NCBI RefSeq assembly: GCF_900258515.1
Contig: NZ_LT984884.1
Span: forward strand, 1,375,168 to 1,439,167
Source: Lentibacillus sp. Marseille-P4043
Lineage (GTDB): Bacteria; Bacillota; Bacilli; Bacillales; Amphibacillaceae
Length of the DNA stretch: 64,000 nucleotides
Direction: 5' to 3'
Numbering within the stretch: the first letter of the stretch is position 1; every line of letters begins with the position of its first letter. The notes below the pieces were generated by a model. It did not search any database, had not been told where the DNA came from, and saw only the letters and a program-made list of their open reading frames with translations. Below, piece by piece: positions 8,158-17,100 of this stretch. Made by a program: the position numbers and the translations under genes.

Positions 8158-10710
8158 ATGTCTAACAACAAAGCTTACCGTAAGATTGCTGTTTCATCCA
8201 TGGCAACAGCTGCTGCTGTCGCAGGAATCGCGCCTGCTGTATCTGCTGCAGAGTTTGACGGATATTCAGATGTGGATTCAAGTAATTCCCACTACGAAGG
8301 GATTAAATCACTAACAGAACAAGGTGTTATCAAAGGTTACGAAGATGGATCTTTTGGCGTTTGGGATAATGTAACACGTCAACAAGTAGCCGTAATGCTT
8401 GCTGGCGCATTAGATCTTGATACACCAACTGATGTTGCTGGTGTATTGTCAGCATATGATGATGTTGATGAAGACAGCCTATATGCAGAGCAAATTGCTG
8501 CTGTAACTGCTGCAGACGTATTTAGTGGAGACAACGGACAATTCAATCCAGATGGAGATATCACTCGTGAACAAATGGCTTCAGTGCTTGTTCTTGCATA
8601 CGGGTTAGATAAGTATGATGTTCCTGATGTTGACGTTAACTTAGACGGTGTTGGTGACTCACATGCTGATAGAGTTCAAGCATTGGCTAATCTTGATATC
8701 ACTAACCAATTAGAAGATTATCGTTCAGAAGAAGGAATTACTCGTGGTTCTTTCTCGACTATGTTGCATGAAGCACAAAAAATTGTAGCTCCTGCTAATG
8801 TTGAGAGTGTAAGTGCGATTAACCCTACAACATTGTCATTAAGTGGTATTGGTCTACTAAATCTTGACGCAGATCAAATCACTGTGGAAGGTAATGAAGT
8901 AGTAAGCCTAAACCCATCAAATGATGGTCAATCTGCTACTGTAACTTTAGATGATAAATTAGCTCCATATAAAGAATATACTGTAAGTGTTACTGTAGAC
9001 GGTGAAACTGAAGAGTTTACTGTTGAGTTCACACCTTTAGATGTTAAGAATGTAGAAGTTACTACAACTGTTATTGATGATGATAAAGATGGCCAACGTT
9101 TAGGATTCTCTGTTAACGGAGAAGGTGTTGATCTAGATTACCTTACTAACGTATTAGGTTGGTCAGTTGAATTCCAAGCTGATAAAGATGTGTTTGAAAA
9201 CGGTGCAACCACTCCAGTATCCACTTCTGAATCTGGTGAAATCAGCGATGAAGATGTAGAAATTAATGATACTTTTAACGCTAAAGTTGTTTTAACTAAA
9301 GACGGTACAACAGTTGAATCTGACTATGTAGAAGTAAAAGTTGTTAATGACAATGAAACCCCAGCAATTGGTTCTGTTGCACTTGAAAATGATAATAATG
9401 CTGCGGGAGACAATGCATTTGATATGAACAGCACTACTTTAGTAACTGGTGAGACAGCCAAAGTTACTGGTATTAACTCAAGTAGTGGTGATGTAATTGA
9501 TATTACTGGTTCTAGATCATATTCTTCATCAGATAACAGAGTTGTTACTGTGGACAATGCTACTGATGAAATTAAGGCTGTTGCACCTGGAACCGCTACT
9601 GTTACAGTCACAGCTGGTCTTCAGACATACGAAATCGATGTAACTGTAACTAATGAAGAACGTGTAGTATCTAATATTGTTCCATCAAAATCAGAGGTAA
9701 AAGTTGCTCCAGGAGTTAACGCGACTGTCGATGTAACAGCTTATGATCAATATGGCGATCCAATTCAAACTAACGATAACGAGGTAGAAGAAGCATCAGA
9801 TTTAACTGTTCCAGAACTTAATACAGATAAAAATGGTGAGGCTTCACTTACTATTGATCTTACAGGAACAAACGCAGTAGACCCAGGGACTTATCCTGTA
9901 TATTTAAAAGCTAATGGTATCGTACTTGGACAATATGATGTAGTAGTAACTGAGGATAATGTTGCTAACACACCAAAAATTGAAGGTGCAGATACAGTTG
10001 CAGTTGGTGAAAATATTGATTTAACTGCAAATCTATATACTAAATCAGGTGGATTTGTTGAGTCACTAGAAGCTACAAATGCTAGTGGTGCTCTTAAAGA
10101 CAATAAGGGTAATACTTATACAGTGGAATCTGTAGATAAAAATGTTGCTACTGTTGCTACTTCATTGGGTTCATCAGCTCTAACTGTTACTGGTGTAACT
10201 GAAGGTTCAACTGAATTTGTATTAAAAGATGAAAATGACAACCAAGTTGCAAAATATGTTGTTAATGTAACAAATGACACTATCCAAATCACTTCCGTTG
10301 ATTGGTTAGTAGATGGAGATACTATCACAAACCAAGATGTAGATATTGATTTATACGATGCCCTTGAAATTGAAGATGTTACTGATGATAGTGGAAACAA
10401 TGTTGATAGTATTGTAAGAAGTCTGTCGTTGAATGTTGATACAACTGCAAAAGTTAGAGTTGAAGATATTAGTACAAATGAAGCTACATTCTATGTAGAC
10501 TTTGATGATGATGGATCAAATAATAATGATGATGTTGTAGTAGGTACAGTAGAAGTAACTGAAGATCCAAATTCAAACTTTACTGCTAGTAACTTAGATA
10601 GCATTTTAACAACTGATGTAGGTGATGAAGGTTCTTTAATCTTTACAATATCAGATGATGATAGTGGAGATGTTTTAAGTTCTACTACATTGAATGTTAA
10701 TGTAAAATAG
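8158..10710 (+). CDS. S-layer-type protein: three SLH domains plus Ig-like repeats
   Basis: 850 residues, strongly acidic. A signal peptide (residues 1-31, ending AVSAAE) is followed by three SLH domains (about 34-205; YEGIKSLTEQGVIKGYEDGSFG, VTRQQVAVMLAGAL, ITREQMASVLVLA). The rest is beta-rich Ig-like sequence with a bacterial Ig-2-type stretch near residues 440-500. SLH domains hold proteins on pyruvylated wall polymer. GGAGG lies 10-12 bases before the ATG. A strong promoter and long leader suggest high expression. The N-terminus is nearly the same as that of the SLH protein at 62904, so the two are paralogs. It is probably structural; no catalytic domain is visible. Confidence 0.9.
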   Translation: MSNNKAYRKIAVSSMATAAAVAGIAPAVSAAEFDGYSDVDSSNSHYEGIKSLTEQGVIKGYEDGSFGVWDNVTRQQVAVMLAGALDLDTPTDVAGVLSAYDDVDEDSLYAEQIAAVTAADVFSGDNGQFNPDGDITREQMASVLVLAYGLDKYDVPDVDVNLDGVGDSHADRVQALANLDITNQLEDYRSEEGITRGSFSTMLHEAQKIVAPANVESVSAINPTTLSLSGIGLLNLDADQITVEGNEVVSLNPSNDGQSATVTLDDKLAPYKEYTVSVTVDGETEEFTVEFTPLDVKNVEVTTTVIDDDKDGQRLGFSVNGEGVDLDYLTNVLGWSVEFQADKDVFENGATTPVSTSESGEISDEDVEINDTFNAKVVLTKDGTTVESDYVEVKVVNDNETPAIGSVALENDNNAAGDNAFDMNSTTLVTGETAKVTGINSSSGDVIDITGSRSYSSSDNRVVTVDNATDEIKAVAPGTATVTVTAGLQTYEIDVTVTNEERVVSNIVPSKSEVKVAPGVNATVDVTAYDQYGDPIQTNDNEVEEASDLTVPELNTDKNGEASLTIDLTGTNAVDPGTYPVYLKANGIVLGQYDVVVTEDNVANTPKIEGADTVAVGENIDLTANLYTKSGGFVESLEATNASGALKDNKGNTYTVESVDKNVATVATSLGSSALTVTGVTEGSTEFVLKDENDNQVAKYVVNVTNDTIQITSVDWLVDGDTITNQDVDIDLYDALEIEDVTDDSGNNVDSIVRSLSLNVDTTAKVRVEDISTNEATFYVDFDDDGSNNNDDVVVGTVEVTEDPNSNFTASNLDSILTTDVGDEGSLIFTISDDDSGDVLSSTTLNVNVK

Positions 10711-10754
10711 TAATGATTTCATAATCACTATAAGTATTGGGGGCAAGTAATTAA

Positions 10755-10839
10755 GGGTCAGACCCCCAGTGCTTTAGAGTGTAAAAGTGTTAGATTGATA
10801 GGAAGTCCTGTAGAGAGAAATCTCCGCAGGGCTTTTTTT
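10755..10839 (+). terminator. Family A element (GGGTCAGACCCCC head + terminator hairpin)
   Basis: GGGTCAGACCCCC followed by GTGCTTTAGAGTG, then the hairpin AGTCCTG...CAGGGCT and a T run. It lies 45 bases after the SLH stop and probably serves as its terminator. It is one of about fifteen related copies in the window. Confidence 0.7.
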
Positions 10840-10880
10840 ATCTAAGTTATTAAATAGAAGAAAATAGTATAAATGGGTTG

Positions 10881-10990
10881 AGTGCCTGTCACGGAGCAGC
10901 CGACAAGACTGAGAAACTAATGGAGTGAAAGTCTCCTGTCATCAATTGACCGGTTCGGATGATAATTTTTGGGTGCCTGTGAACCGTACC
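10881..10990 (+). repeat. Two family C motifs at the left side of an IS3-type remnant
   Basis: AGTGCCTGTCACGG at 10881 and GGGTGCCTGTGAACC near 10970 bracket about 90 bases with no gene. GTGAACCGTACCCCTTATAC then looks like the left end of the IS3-type element that follows. Confidence 0.4.
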
Positions 10991-11042
10991 CCTTATACTA
11001 GACACAAGAAAGTTAAAATTGTGGTATGGGGAGGAATCGGAA

Positions 11043-11345
11043 ATGGCATCATCTAATAAACATAAGCGGTATAGTAAGAAAATAAAATTAGAAGCAATTC
11101 GACGTGTTCTTGAAGAGGATGAACCGGTTCAAGTAGTTTGTGATAGTTTAGGTATCCGTCATAGAGATAATATATATGAATGGATTAAAAAATACAGAAA
11201 GCATGGGGAAGCAGCCTTTGGGCGTTCTGTTGGACGTCCTAAAAAAGAAGATGTTTCTCAATCCACTGATGAAAAAGTGGATCAACTAAGAATAGAGGTT
11301 GATGCTTTAAAAAAGTACTTAGAAATATTGCGCCAAGGGGGGTAA
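11043..11345 (+). CDS. IS3/IS150-type transposase OrfA (helix-turn-helix)
   Basis: 100 residues from the ATG at 11043, chosen for GGGAGG eight bases upstream. YSKKIKLEAIRRVLEEDEPVQVVCDSLGI..RDNIYEWIKKYRKHGEAAF is an IS3-family HTH domain, and the end (DEKVDQLRIEVDALKKYLEIL) is the leucine-zipper-like segment. In an intact element OrfA and OrfB are joined by frameshifting. Here OrfB is cut short, so this OrfA can no longer give an active transposase. Confidence 0.75.
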   Translation: MASSNKHKRYSKKIKLEAIRRVLEEDEPVQVVCDSLGIRHRDNIYEWIKKYRKHGEAAFGRSVGRPKKEDVSQSTDEKVDQLRIEVDALKKYLEILRQGG

Positions 11346-11469
11346 AAGAGAAGTATCAAGTGATTGATTTCCTAAAGGATCAGTATCCAATTAAAACGTT
11401 ATGTGAGGCCTTGGGGGTGTCCAGGAGTAGGTATTATGACTTTAAAAAGCGTCCAAACAAGAAACTGCT
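11342..11469 (+). pseudogene. IS3-type transposase OrfB, truncated by a family A repeat
   Basis: The -1 frame reads KEKYQVIDFLKDQYPIKTLCEALGVSRSRYYDFKKRP, the HTH_21 start of OrfB, and stops exactly where GGGGTCAGACCCCC begins at 11470. The DDE catalytic core is absent. Confidence 0.75.
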
Positions 11470-11660
11470 GGGGTCAGACCCCCACTGCTTTAAAGCGTAA
11501 AGTGGTAATTTATAAGCAAAATCCTGAGGAGAGTAAAATCTCTGCAGGGCTTTTCTTTTTCTTTCATATTTATAATGAAGGAAAGAGTCAACAAAATTGG
11601 TCGCCATCTATATGCCAATCCGAAATCTTAATCATCACTTTTTCCGCTTCCCTTTCATTT
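11470..11660 (+). repeat. Family A element, long copy
   Basis: Head GGGGTCAGACCCCCACTGC, then TTTAAAGCG, then the hairpin ATCCTGAGGAGAG...CTCTGCAGGGCT with a T-rich run. A tail reading ATTTATAATGAAGGAAAGAG...CTTAATCATCA..TTCCGCTTCC is shared with the copy at 32702. The element replaces the rest of the IS3 orfB. Confidence 0.65.
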
Positions 11661-11844
11661 CCGCTCATTTCGTTTCTCTAGCCAGTTAGAAAAAGTAGAA
11701 ATTTGATCCCAATGTCCTAATATTAATATCCACAATTTAACCTTTTTTTCATAAATCTATTCGACTTAAAAGGACTTTCTTCCTAATTTATGAAGGGATT
11801 AACACAATTTTTGTTGAATATTGTTAAGAAAGGAGGTGAACATT

Positions 11845-11973
11845 ATGAGTGAAGAACAGGCAGATAGGATAATTGAACTTCTTGAATCAATTGATAATAA
11901 GTTAACCGATGTCCAATCGAATACTTCTTGGATTGAGCTTCATACCAGTAACATCGAATCTAATACAAATTAA
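11845..11973 (+). CDS. 42-residue acidic small protein
   Basis: ATG at 11845 preceded by AGGAGGTGAACATT, one of the best ribosome binding sites in the window. The product (MSEEQADRIIELLESIDNKL...) has heptad-like hydrophobic spacing, a likely short amphipathic helix, with no signal peptide or membrane segment. A hairpin terminator follows at 12026. The family is not recognised. The strong start and own terminator argue for a real gene. Confidence 0.6.
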   Translation: MSEEQADRIIELLESIDNKLTDVQSNTSWIELHTSNIESNTN

Positions 11974-12025
11974 TTTTATGAAAATACTGAGGTAGTAGCC
12001 CCACAAACCGTTATGAAACATTAGG

Positions 12026-12060
12026 AAGTCCTGAGGTGTAAAATCTCCGCAGGACTTTTC
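12026..12060 (+). terminator. Family A hairpin without head
   Basis: AAGTCCTG pairs with CAGGACTT, then TTCTTTTTC. It acts as terminator for the 42-residue gene. A decayed head (GGGGTCAGGCC) lies separately near 12117. Confidence 0.6.
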
Positions 12061-12224
12061 TTTTTCATTCATTTTTTATACTAACAAAAGCGGCTTCCCC
12101 TGAACTGCTGAACTGCTGGGGTCAGGCCGTGTGGCCGAGCTTAGGTCGTAACATATTAATATAAGATGCCATGTACCGATGCAATTCAGTTTCTATATTT
12201 AAATAAAAATTGGATGTATATGGT

Positions 12225-12515
12225 AGTTGGAAATTGAGCCACATGACAATTAAAAACTGAGCCACTAAAAGTTTGTAAATTTTATTTTCCACAAAACTAA
12301 ATCGGGTTTATATGGAGATGCGGTCATGATACCCTGATGAGGGTGCGAAATTTTCTGCTCTCACACGCTTTTGCAAAGAAGTCATGCAAGCAAAGGCTCC
12401 ATGTCAATCCTACGCAGTACTGAAATGTATTCTCCGAGTTTGTGAATTTCTCTAATCTTAGGTGGCTCAAAATAAATTGCGATATGGCTCAATTTTCAAT
12501 TGCGAAATACAATTG
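12225..12515. mobile_element. Internally deleted IS21-type element (about 290 bp)
   Basis: The left end carries two copies of AAATTGAGCCAC / AAACTGAGCCAC. The right end carries GGTGGCTCAAAATAAATTG and ATGGCTCAATTTTCAATTG. Such multiple terminal GTGGCTCA repeats are typical of IS21-family ends. No istA or istB frame lies between. The core holds a small hairpin ACCCTGATGAGGGT. A similar, inverted copy lies at 25778-26023. No other gene is seen between 11974 and 12744. Confidence 0.6.
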
Positions 12516-12661
12516 GAGCGGTTTCTATGCAAAAAGTCATGTGTTTTATCAATTAAGTATCATGGAGTATACACCAAAGATGGCGAAGAAAAATCAAAAA
12601 GGATATAACATTTGGTGCCGGGTACAGGTATAATTCTGACAATTTGTCGGAGAAATAAATA

Positions 12662-12705
12662 GGAATAACAGCCAACTTCCTTTCAAGATGGTTGGCTGTT
12701 ATTCC
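12662..12705. repeat. Perfect 15-bp inverted repeat upstream of a small gene
   Basis: GGAATAACAGCCAAC and GTTGGCTGTTATTCC with a 14-base loop. No T run follows on either strand, so it may be a terminator relic or a regulatory hairpin in the leader of the next gene. Confidence 0.5.
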
Positions 12706-12744
12706 CCAAAAAGGCAAATATAAAAAAGAGAGGAGTGTATTTTT

Positions 12745-12915
12745 ATGACAAAAGACAATATTCCTAATGGGCATGAAAGAAGCTATCGCCGCGGTTACGC
12801 TGATGCAATGGCAGAAGATAAGAGAAAACATTCTGTGTCAGCTCCTCCTAAAGACTTTCCTAATGGTCACGGAGCAAGTTATGATAAAGGCTACAAGGAC
12901 GGTAAGAGACATTAA
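12745..12915 (+). CDS. 56-residue protein with a duplicated PNGHxxSYxxGYxDG motif
   Basis: The ATG at 12745 follows AGAGAGGAGTG. The protein is two near-copies of the unit NIPNGHERSYRRGYADAM / DFPNGHGASYDKGYKDGK joined by a basic, Pro-containing linker, and ends KRH. It is very hydrophilic, without signal peptide. I do not recognise the family. Repeated Gly-Tyr-x-Asp-Gly suggests a small binding module. Its strong start and internal repeat support a real gene. Confidence 0.6.
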   Translation: MTKDNIPNGHERSYRRGYADAMAEDKRKHSVSAPPKDFPNGHGASYDKGYKDGKRH

Positions 12916-13212
12916 TAAATACTTGGTGCCAGGCACCGACGCAGAAAAAGCTCATCCTGCCCACTGGGATCTGATGATTAGAAGATGGTTAAAGAGGCAG
13001 CCGAAAGACTGCATACACAATTGTCCAATGCTGAAGAAGAAGTATGGTAAATTACTATAATTAGTAAGATATTGGAGGCGTAACAAATGAAAAAGGAGAA
13101 TAAATTCTAGCCCTAAATGTAGGGTTAAAGCCAATTACATTTTTGTTATTTTCATTGTCTTTACAAATATATTTTTGTATTACAGACAACGTAGGTTTTA
13201 ACACTCATTTAT
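12916..13212. other. Gene-poor stretch with relics
   Basis: Holds a family C-like motif (TTGGTGCCAGGCACCGACGC at 12924) and, near 13084, a good ribosome binding site and ATG whose frame stops after seven codons, probably a gene 5' relic. Nothing else supported. Confidence 0.4.
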
Positions 13213-13566
13213 CTATTTACCACAACTCGGGCATTTTCTATTTGTTCCATCGGGTGAATCTGGATGAATTTTATTATCTAGTTTCTCTTTTTCACCAAAA
13301 TCATGATAATTTCTGCATTCCTTTTCAAATGCAGCTTTAGCTGAAGAAGCATAACTATATTTAAAATGCCTGTATTTGTTCTTTGATAAATGATCTTTTA
13401 TTCTGTCATTCAAGTCACTATCTGCACGTCCAACATACCTTACAATGAATTCGTTATCTTCGTTTTTGTAGCCTAAAACATAATTACCAGGTGATTTCTT
13501 TGTTATAACAGAACTTATGCTCTCTAGAGAGTATACATAAGATCCTTTCATATCAAGACTAGACAT
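13213..13566 (-). CDS. GIY-YIG-like small protein with C-terminal zinc-binding motif
   Basis: 117 residues. GNYVLGYKNEDNEFIVRYVGRADSDLNDRIKDHL is a degenerate GIY-YIG core (GxYxLG then YVGR). It is followed by FKYSYASSAKAAFEKECRNYHDF and a Cys-x2-Cys end (CPSC). Proteins of this build are common hypothetical relatives of GIY-YIG nucleases. AGGAGG lies 8 bases before the ATG. It stands alone and reads against its neighbours. Catalytic status is uncertain because the Tyr-Ile-Gly is replaced by Tyr-Val-Gly. Confidence 0.7.
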   Translation of the reverse strand: MSSLDMKGSYVYSLESISSVITKKSPGNYVLGYKNEDNEFIVRYVGRADSDLNDRIKDHLSKNKYRHFKYSYASSAKAAFEKECRNYHDFGEKEKLDNKIHPDSPDGTNRKCPSCGK

Positions 13567-13618
13567 TAATTAAACCTCCTTTGAAACAGTAAACTTATTG
13601 AGGTTATTCCTCTCTGTT

Positions 13619-13634
13619 TAGTATAATTATACTA
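13619..13634. promoter_or_regulatory. Palindrome TAGTATAATTATACTA before the GIY-YIG-like gene
   Basis: A perfect 16-bp palindrome 53 bases upstream of the leftward start, containing TATAAT on both strands. It may be the promoter -10 region and an operator. Confidence 0.4.
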
Positions 13635-14037
13635 TAAAAAATAAAATTAGTTATCCCTTAGGCATAATGAACCAAAAAATAATATAGCTCCTTCTTATTT
13701 TCACATTCGATAAAGTTAGTTTTTTAAATCTAACAAGACTTTTCACCTATACGGTCCGCAGTCTGGTTCAATGTCGGCTTAAATGCTAGTGGCTATGACA
13801 TGGCTGCCCAATAAGGTAAGGTACCAGGATATATCGGATATCCTCTAACTTTGAGAAAAAGAAAAGGACCAAGGCCCCTTTTTGCTCGATTGTTTTTACT
13901 AAATATTTGATGTTGCTTTTGGATTAAATGATGCAGGATAATTTGATCTAGTTGTCATAAATGGCCTGTCCTCAAAGTAAAAAAGCGATAATGTGCTAAA
14001 ATACCTATTTTATTTTTTGGAATATAGTCAAAAAGTA
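13635..14037. other. Intergenic stretch without a supported gene
   Basis: Only short frames. One (about 13762-13813) reads VWFNVGLNASGYDMAAQ then stop, possibly the tail of a lost gene. A degraded GGTACCAGG motif lies near 13820. Confidence 0.35.
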
Positions 14038-14066
14038 TTACATATTTTACAAATTTAGGGTATAAT
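14038..14066 (+). promoter_or_regulatory. Promoter of the large SLH gene
   Basis: TTACAT at 14038-14043, 17-base spacer, perfect TATAAT at 14061-14066, 40 bases before the start. Confidence 0.65.
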
Positions 14067-14106
14067 TTAGGGGATTAAAAATACTAAAATAATAGGAGGA
14101 AGAATT

Positions 14107-17100
14107 TTGTCAAAAAATAAAATAAAATACAAAAAGTTATTAGCATCGACAGTGTCTGTTGCTGTTGCTGTAGGTACTCCGGCAATTGGTTCAGTTAGTG
14201 CTGAGACATCGAGTGGGTATTCTGATTTAAAATCAGGAGATCAAGGCTTTAATGAAGTAAAGTCGTTAGTCGAACAAGGAATTATTCATGGGTATGAAGA
14301 TGGTAACTTTGTTCCATATGCAGACATATCCCGTCAGCATGTTGCGGTAATGTTAACGGAGGCATTAGATTTACCTATTCCGAATAATATTTCTGAAATT
14401 CTATCTATCTATGATGATGTGGATGAAAATCACATGTATGCTGGACAGATAGCTGCTGTAACAGAGGCAAATATTTTTAAGGGGAATAATGGTAGTTTCT
14501 TGCCAGATGAACCAATAAAACGAGACCAAATGGCTACTGTTTTAGTCCAAGCATATGGATTGCCAGCTACTCATACGGATGTGGATTTTACGGATTTAAA
14601 CAAAATTGATAATTCTCATCGCGAGAACGTTAAAATTTTAGCACAACATAATATTACAATGGGGAAACAAAATGAGGATGGATCTCGTTACTACGATGGT
14701 ACCGATAATTTAAAACGTGTCCAATTTGCTATTTTCCTAGATAAGATGATGGAACAAGATAAGACTTTAGGTGTAATTACTGATGTATCAGATAATACAA
14801 TTACCATTGACGGCCAAAAATATGAGGTTTCTGAACAGTTAACGAGTATTTTAACGAATGAAGCGCTAATTGATTCATATATCCAATTTGAAGTATCAGG
14901 AGATAAGTTAACTGAAATTACATACTTAGACATTCGAAATAATGGAACAGCATCTGATTCACTAATGATTGACGGTCAGGACGCAACCATTAATGGGCAT
15001 GTAATTGTATCTGGTGATTACATATCTCTAGAAAATATAACTATACAGGAAGACCTAGTATTAGGAGATGCCGAAGATAGTAGTTTCTTTGCCAATCATA
15101 TAACTGTCAATGGTCATACGATTATCAGTAGTGATGAACAAAAAACAACTATCCTTAGTTCACGTTCCATTGCAGCTAATCTATCGAAAAATGAACTGGA
15201 GTTTAAAGATGCAGAATTAAATAAGGTAGACATTGGCCTTAAAAACAGCAACATACAGTTCACAGGGACCACTAACGTAAATGAAATGAATATCCATAGT
15301 GATTCAACTGTTACGCTAGGGCTTAACGTAAAATTAAAAGAGGTATTTATACCAGAAGGCTCTGATATCAGTGAAGTTATTACAAACTTCAACAACGTAA
15401 AAAATAATATCGGGACAATAAATGGTAAGGATAACCAAGGTGATTCAAATACTGGAGGCGGTACTAGTGTGCCACCTGCGCCAATTACACCGCCGAGCAA
15501 TAATAGCGGAGAAATAACGTTAAATCAATTGTCTTTATCAGACGATGTGTTCCTTCAAGGAAGCGATGAGCAATTAGTAATACGAATTCAAGCAGATGCT
15601 GAAGATAACAATGGCAATTACTCCATTGAACTCTGGAATGATGGTGAAAAACAAGAAACATTGTTAGACGATGGAAATGTTGATAATGGGGACGATATTA
15701 GTAATGATGGTACGTATAGTGCTTCTTTGGATCTAAGTGACTATGATACAGGTAAATATAACTTTAAAATTGTTTCCAAAAGTAATGGGCAAGTTAAGTC
15801 TGAAAGTGAAGAATTTATCATTTACATTGTTGAGCCACTAACTGCTGAACAGGTAAAAGAAATTACAACACTTTCTAGTGAGATGTCGGATGTTGGTAAT
15901 GATATAGTTGCTAATGCTGAGAGCGTGGATTCGGCAAAAGAGGATATCGTTAAGGCTTATTCAGAAAACGAAAGTGTAGCAGAAGCAGATTCATCAGAAT
16001 CGAATGGTGTTTGGTATGCATCAACTAACGGAACTTTGGGTGGTTATGCAGTTATCGATGATGCGGAGAACAATAGTTCGGATTCTGAATCTACAACAGC
16101 TTCATTGTCATCCTTTTCTACGGATCAATCAAGTCATCTCGCTTCTGCATCTGAACAGGAATACATTGGGAATAATAAGGTGTTAATGATTTCCCCATTT
16201 GCAGATGTTGAAGGAGATATGAATCTGCCGAATGCAGATATAAATAGTATCGAATCAAACCTTACTGATAATGGGTTCACAGTAAAAAATGTACCAGGAA
16301 CAATTGATGAATTGAAAGAAATACCAGAGTATGGAGTGGTAGTGTGGAATACGCATGGAACAACATTATTTGGTAAGGAATTAAAAGGGGAATCATTCAA
16401 TAACTTAGACGATATTTTTCTTGAAAATGCGGAGAAAGCTGTATTATTAACTTCACAGGAAGTAAGTGACGAAAAAAATGAAGAATATCAAAAAGATTTA
16501 AAACAAGGCAAGATCGTGACAGTGAATGGTTATTATGCCATTACACCTGCGTTTGCTAAGAAATACTGGAGAGACATGGCAAATACAGCCTTTATTAATG
16601 CAAGTGCTTATAGTTCAGCAAATGATTCGCTATCAAAGGTTTTGGAGAAGAATGGTGTAAAAACGTATCTAGGATTTAATGGGAGTAAAGTAAATACGGG
16701 GTTAGTAAGTGACTTCATTACGGAATTATTAGCAGGTAGTACGACTGGACAGGCATTTAGTCAAATTGAAAATGAAGATGTAACGTTATCAGGTAGTGAA
16801 AATTTATCAATCAATTTAAGTGGCTTGGATAATGGTTCCTTTGAAACTGGTACAACAGCTGGTTGGTATGGAAATGGCGATGTACGAGTGATATCGAAGT
16901 TAGGGGAAGAAAATGAAGATGGAGTTGAATTAAAACCAACTAATGGAGATTACATGGCTATAGTTAGTACTGGCTTAGGTTCGCTTGATAATGATTCAGA
17001 TAGTTGGATTGAACGTACATTTGAGATACCAGAAGATGCAAATGCACTTCAATTTGATTATAACGTCGTATCTGAAGAACCAATGGAGTTTATCGGTTCA

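Noticed and set aside
11403-11681. 92-residue ORF after the IS3 remnant
   Set aside because: Its sequence is the translation of the IS remnant and the family A repeat; no ribosome binding site.
12320-12345. CTGATGA...GAAA resembling a hammerhead ribozyme core inside the IS21-type remnant
   Set aside because: The 6 bases between the two boxes cannot form stem II, stems I and III are not seen, and the inverted copy at 25900 has CTAATAG instead.
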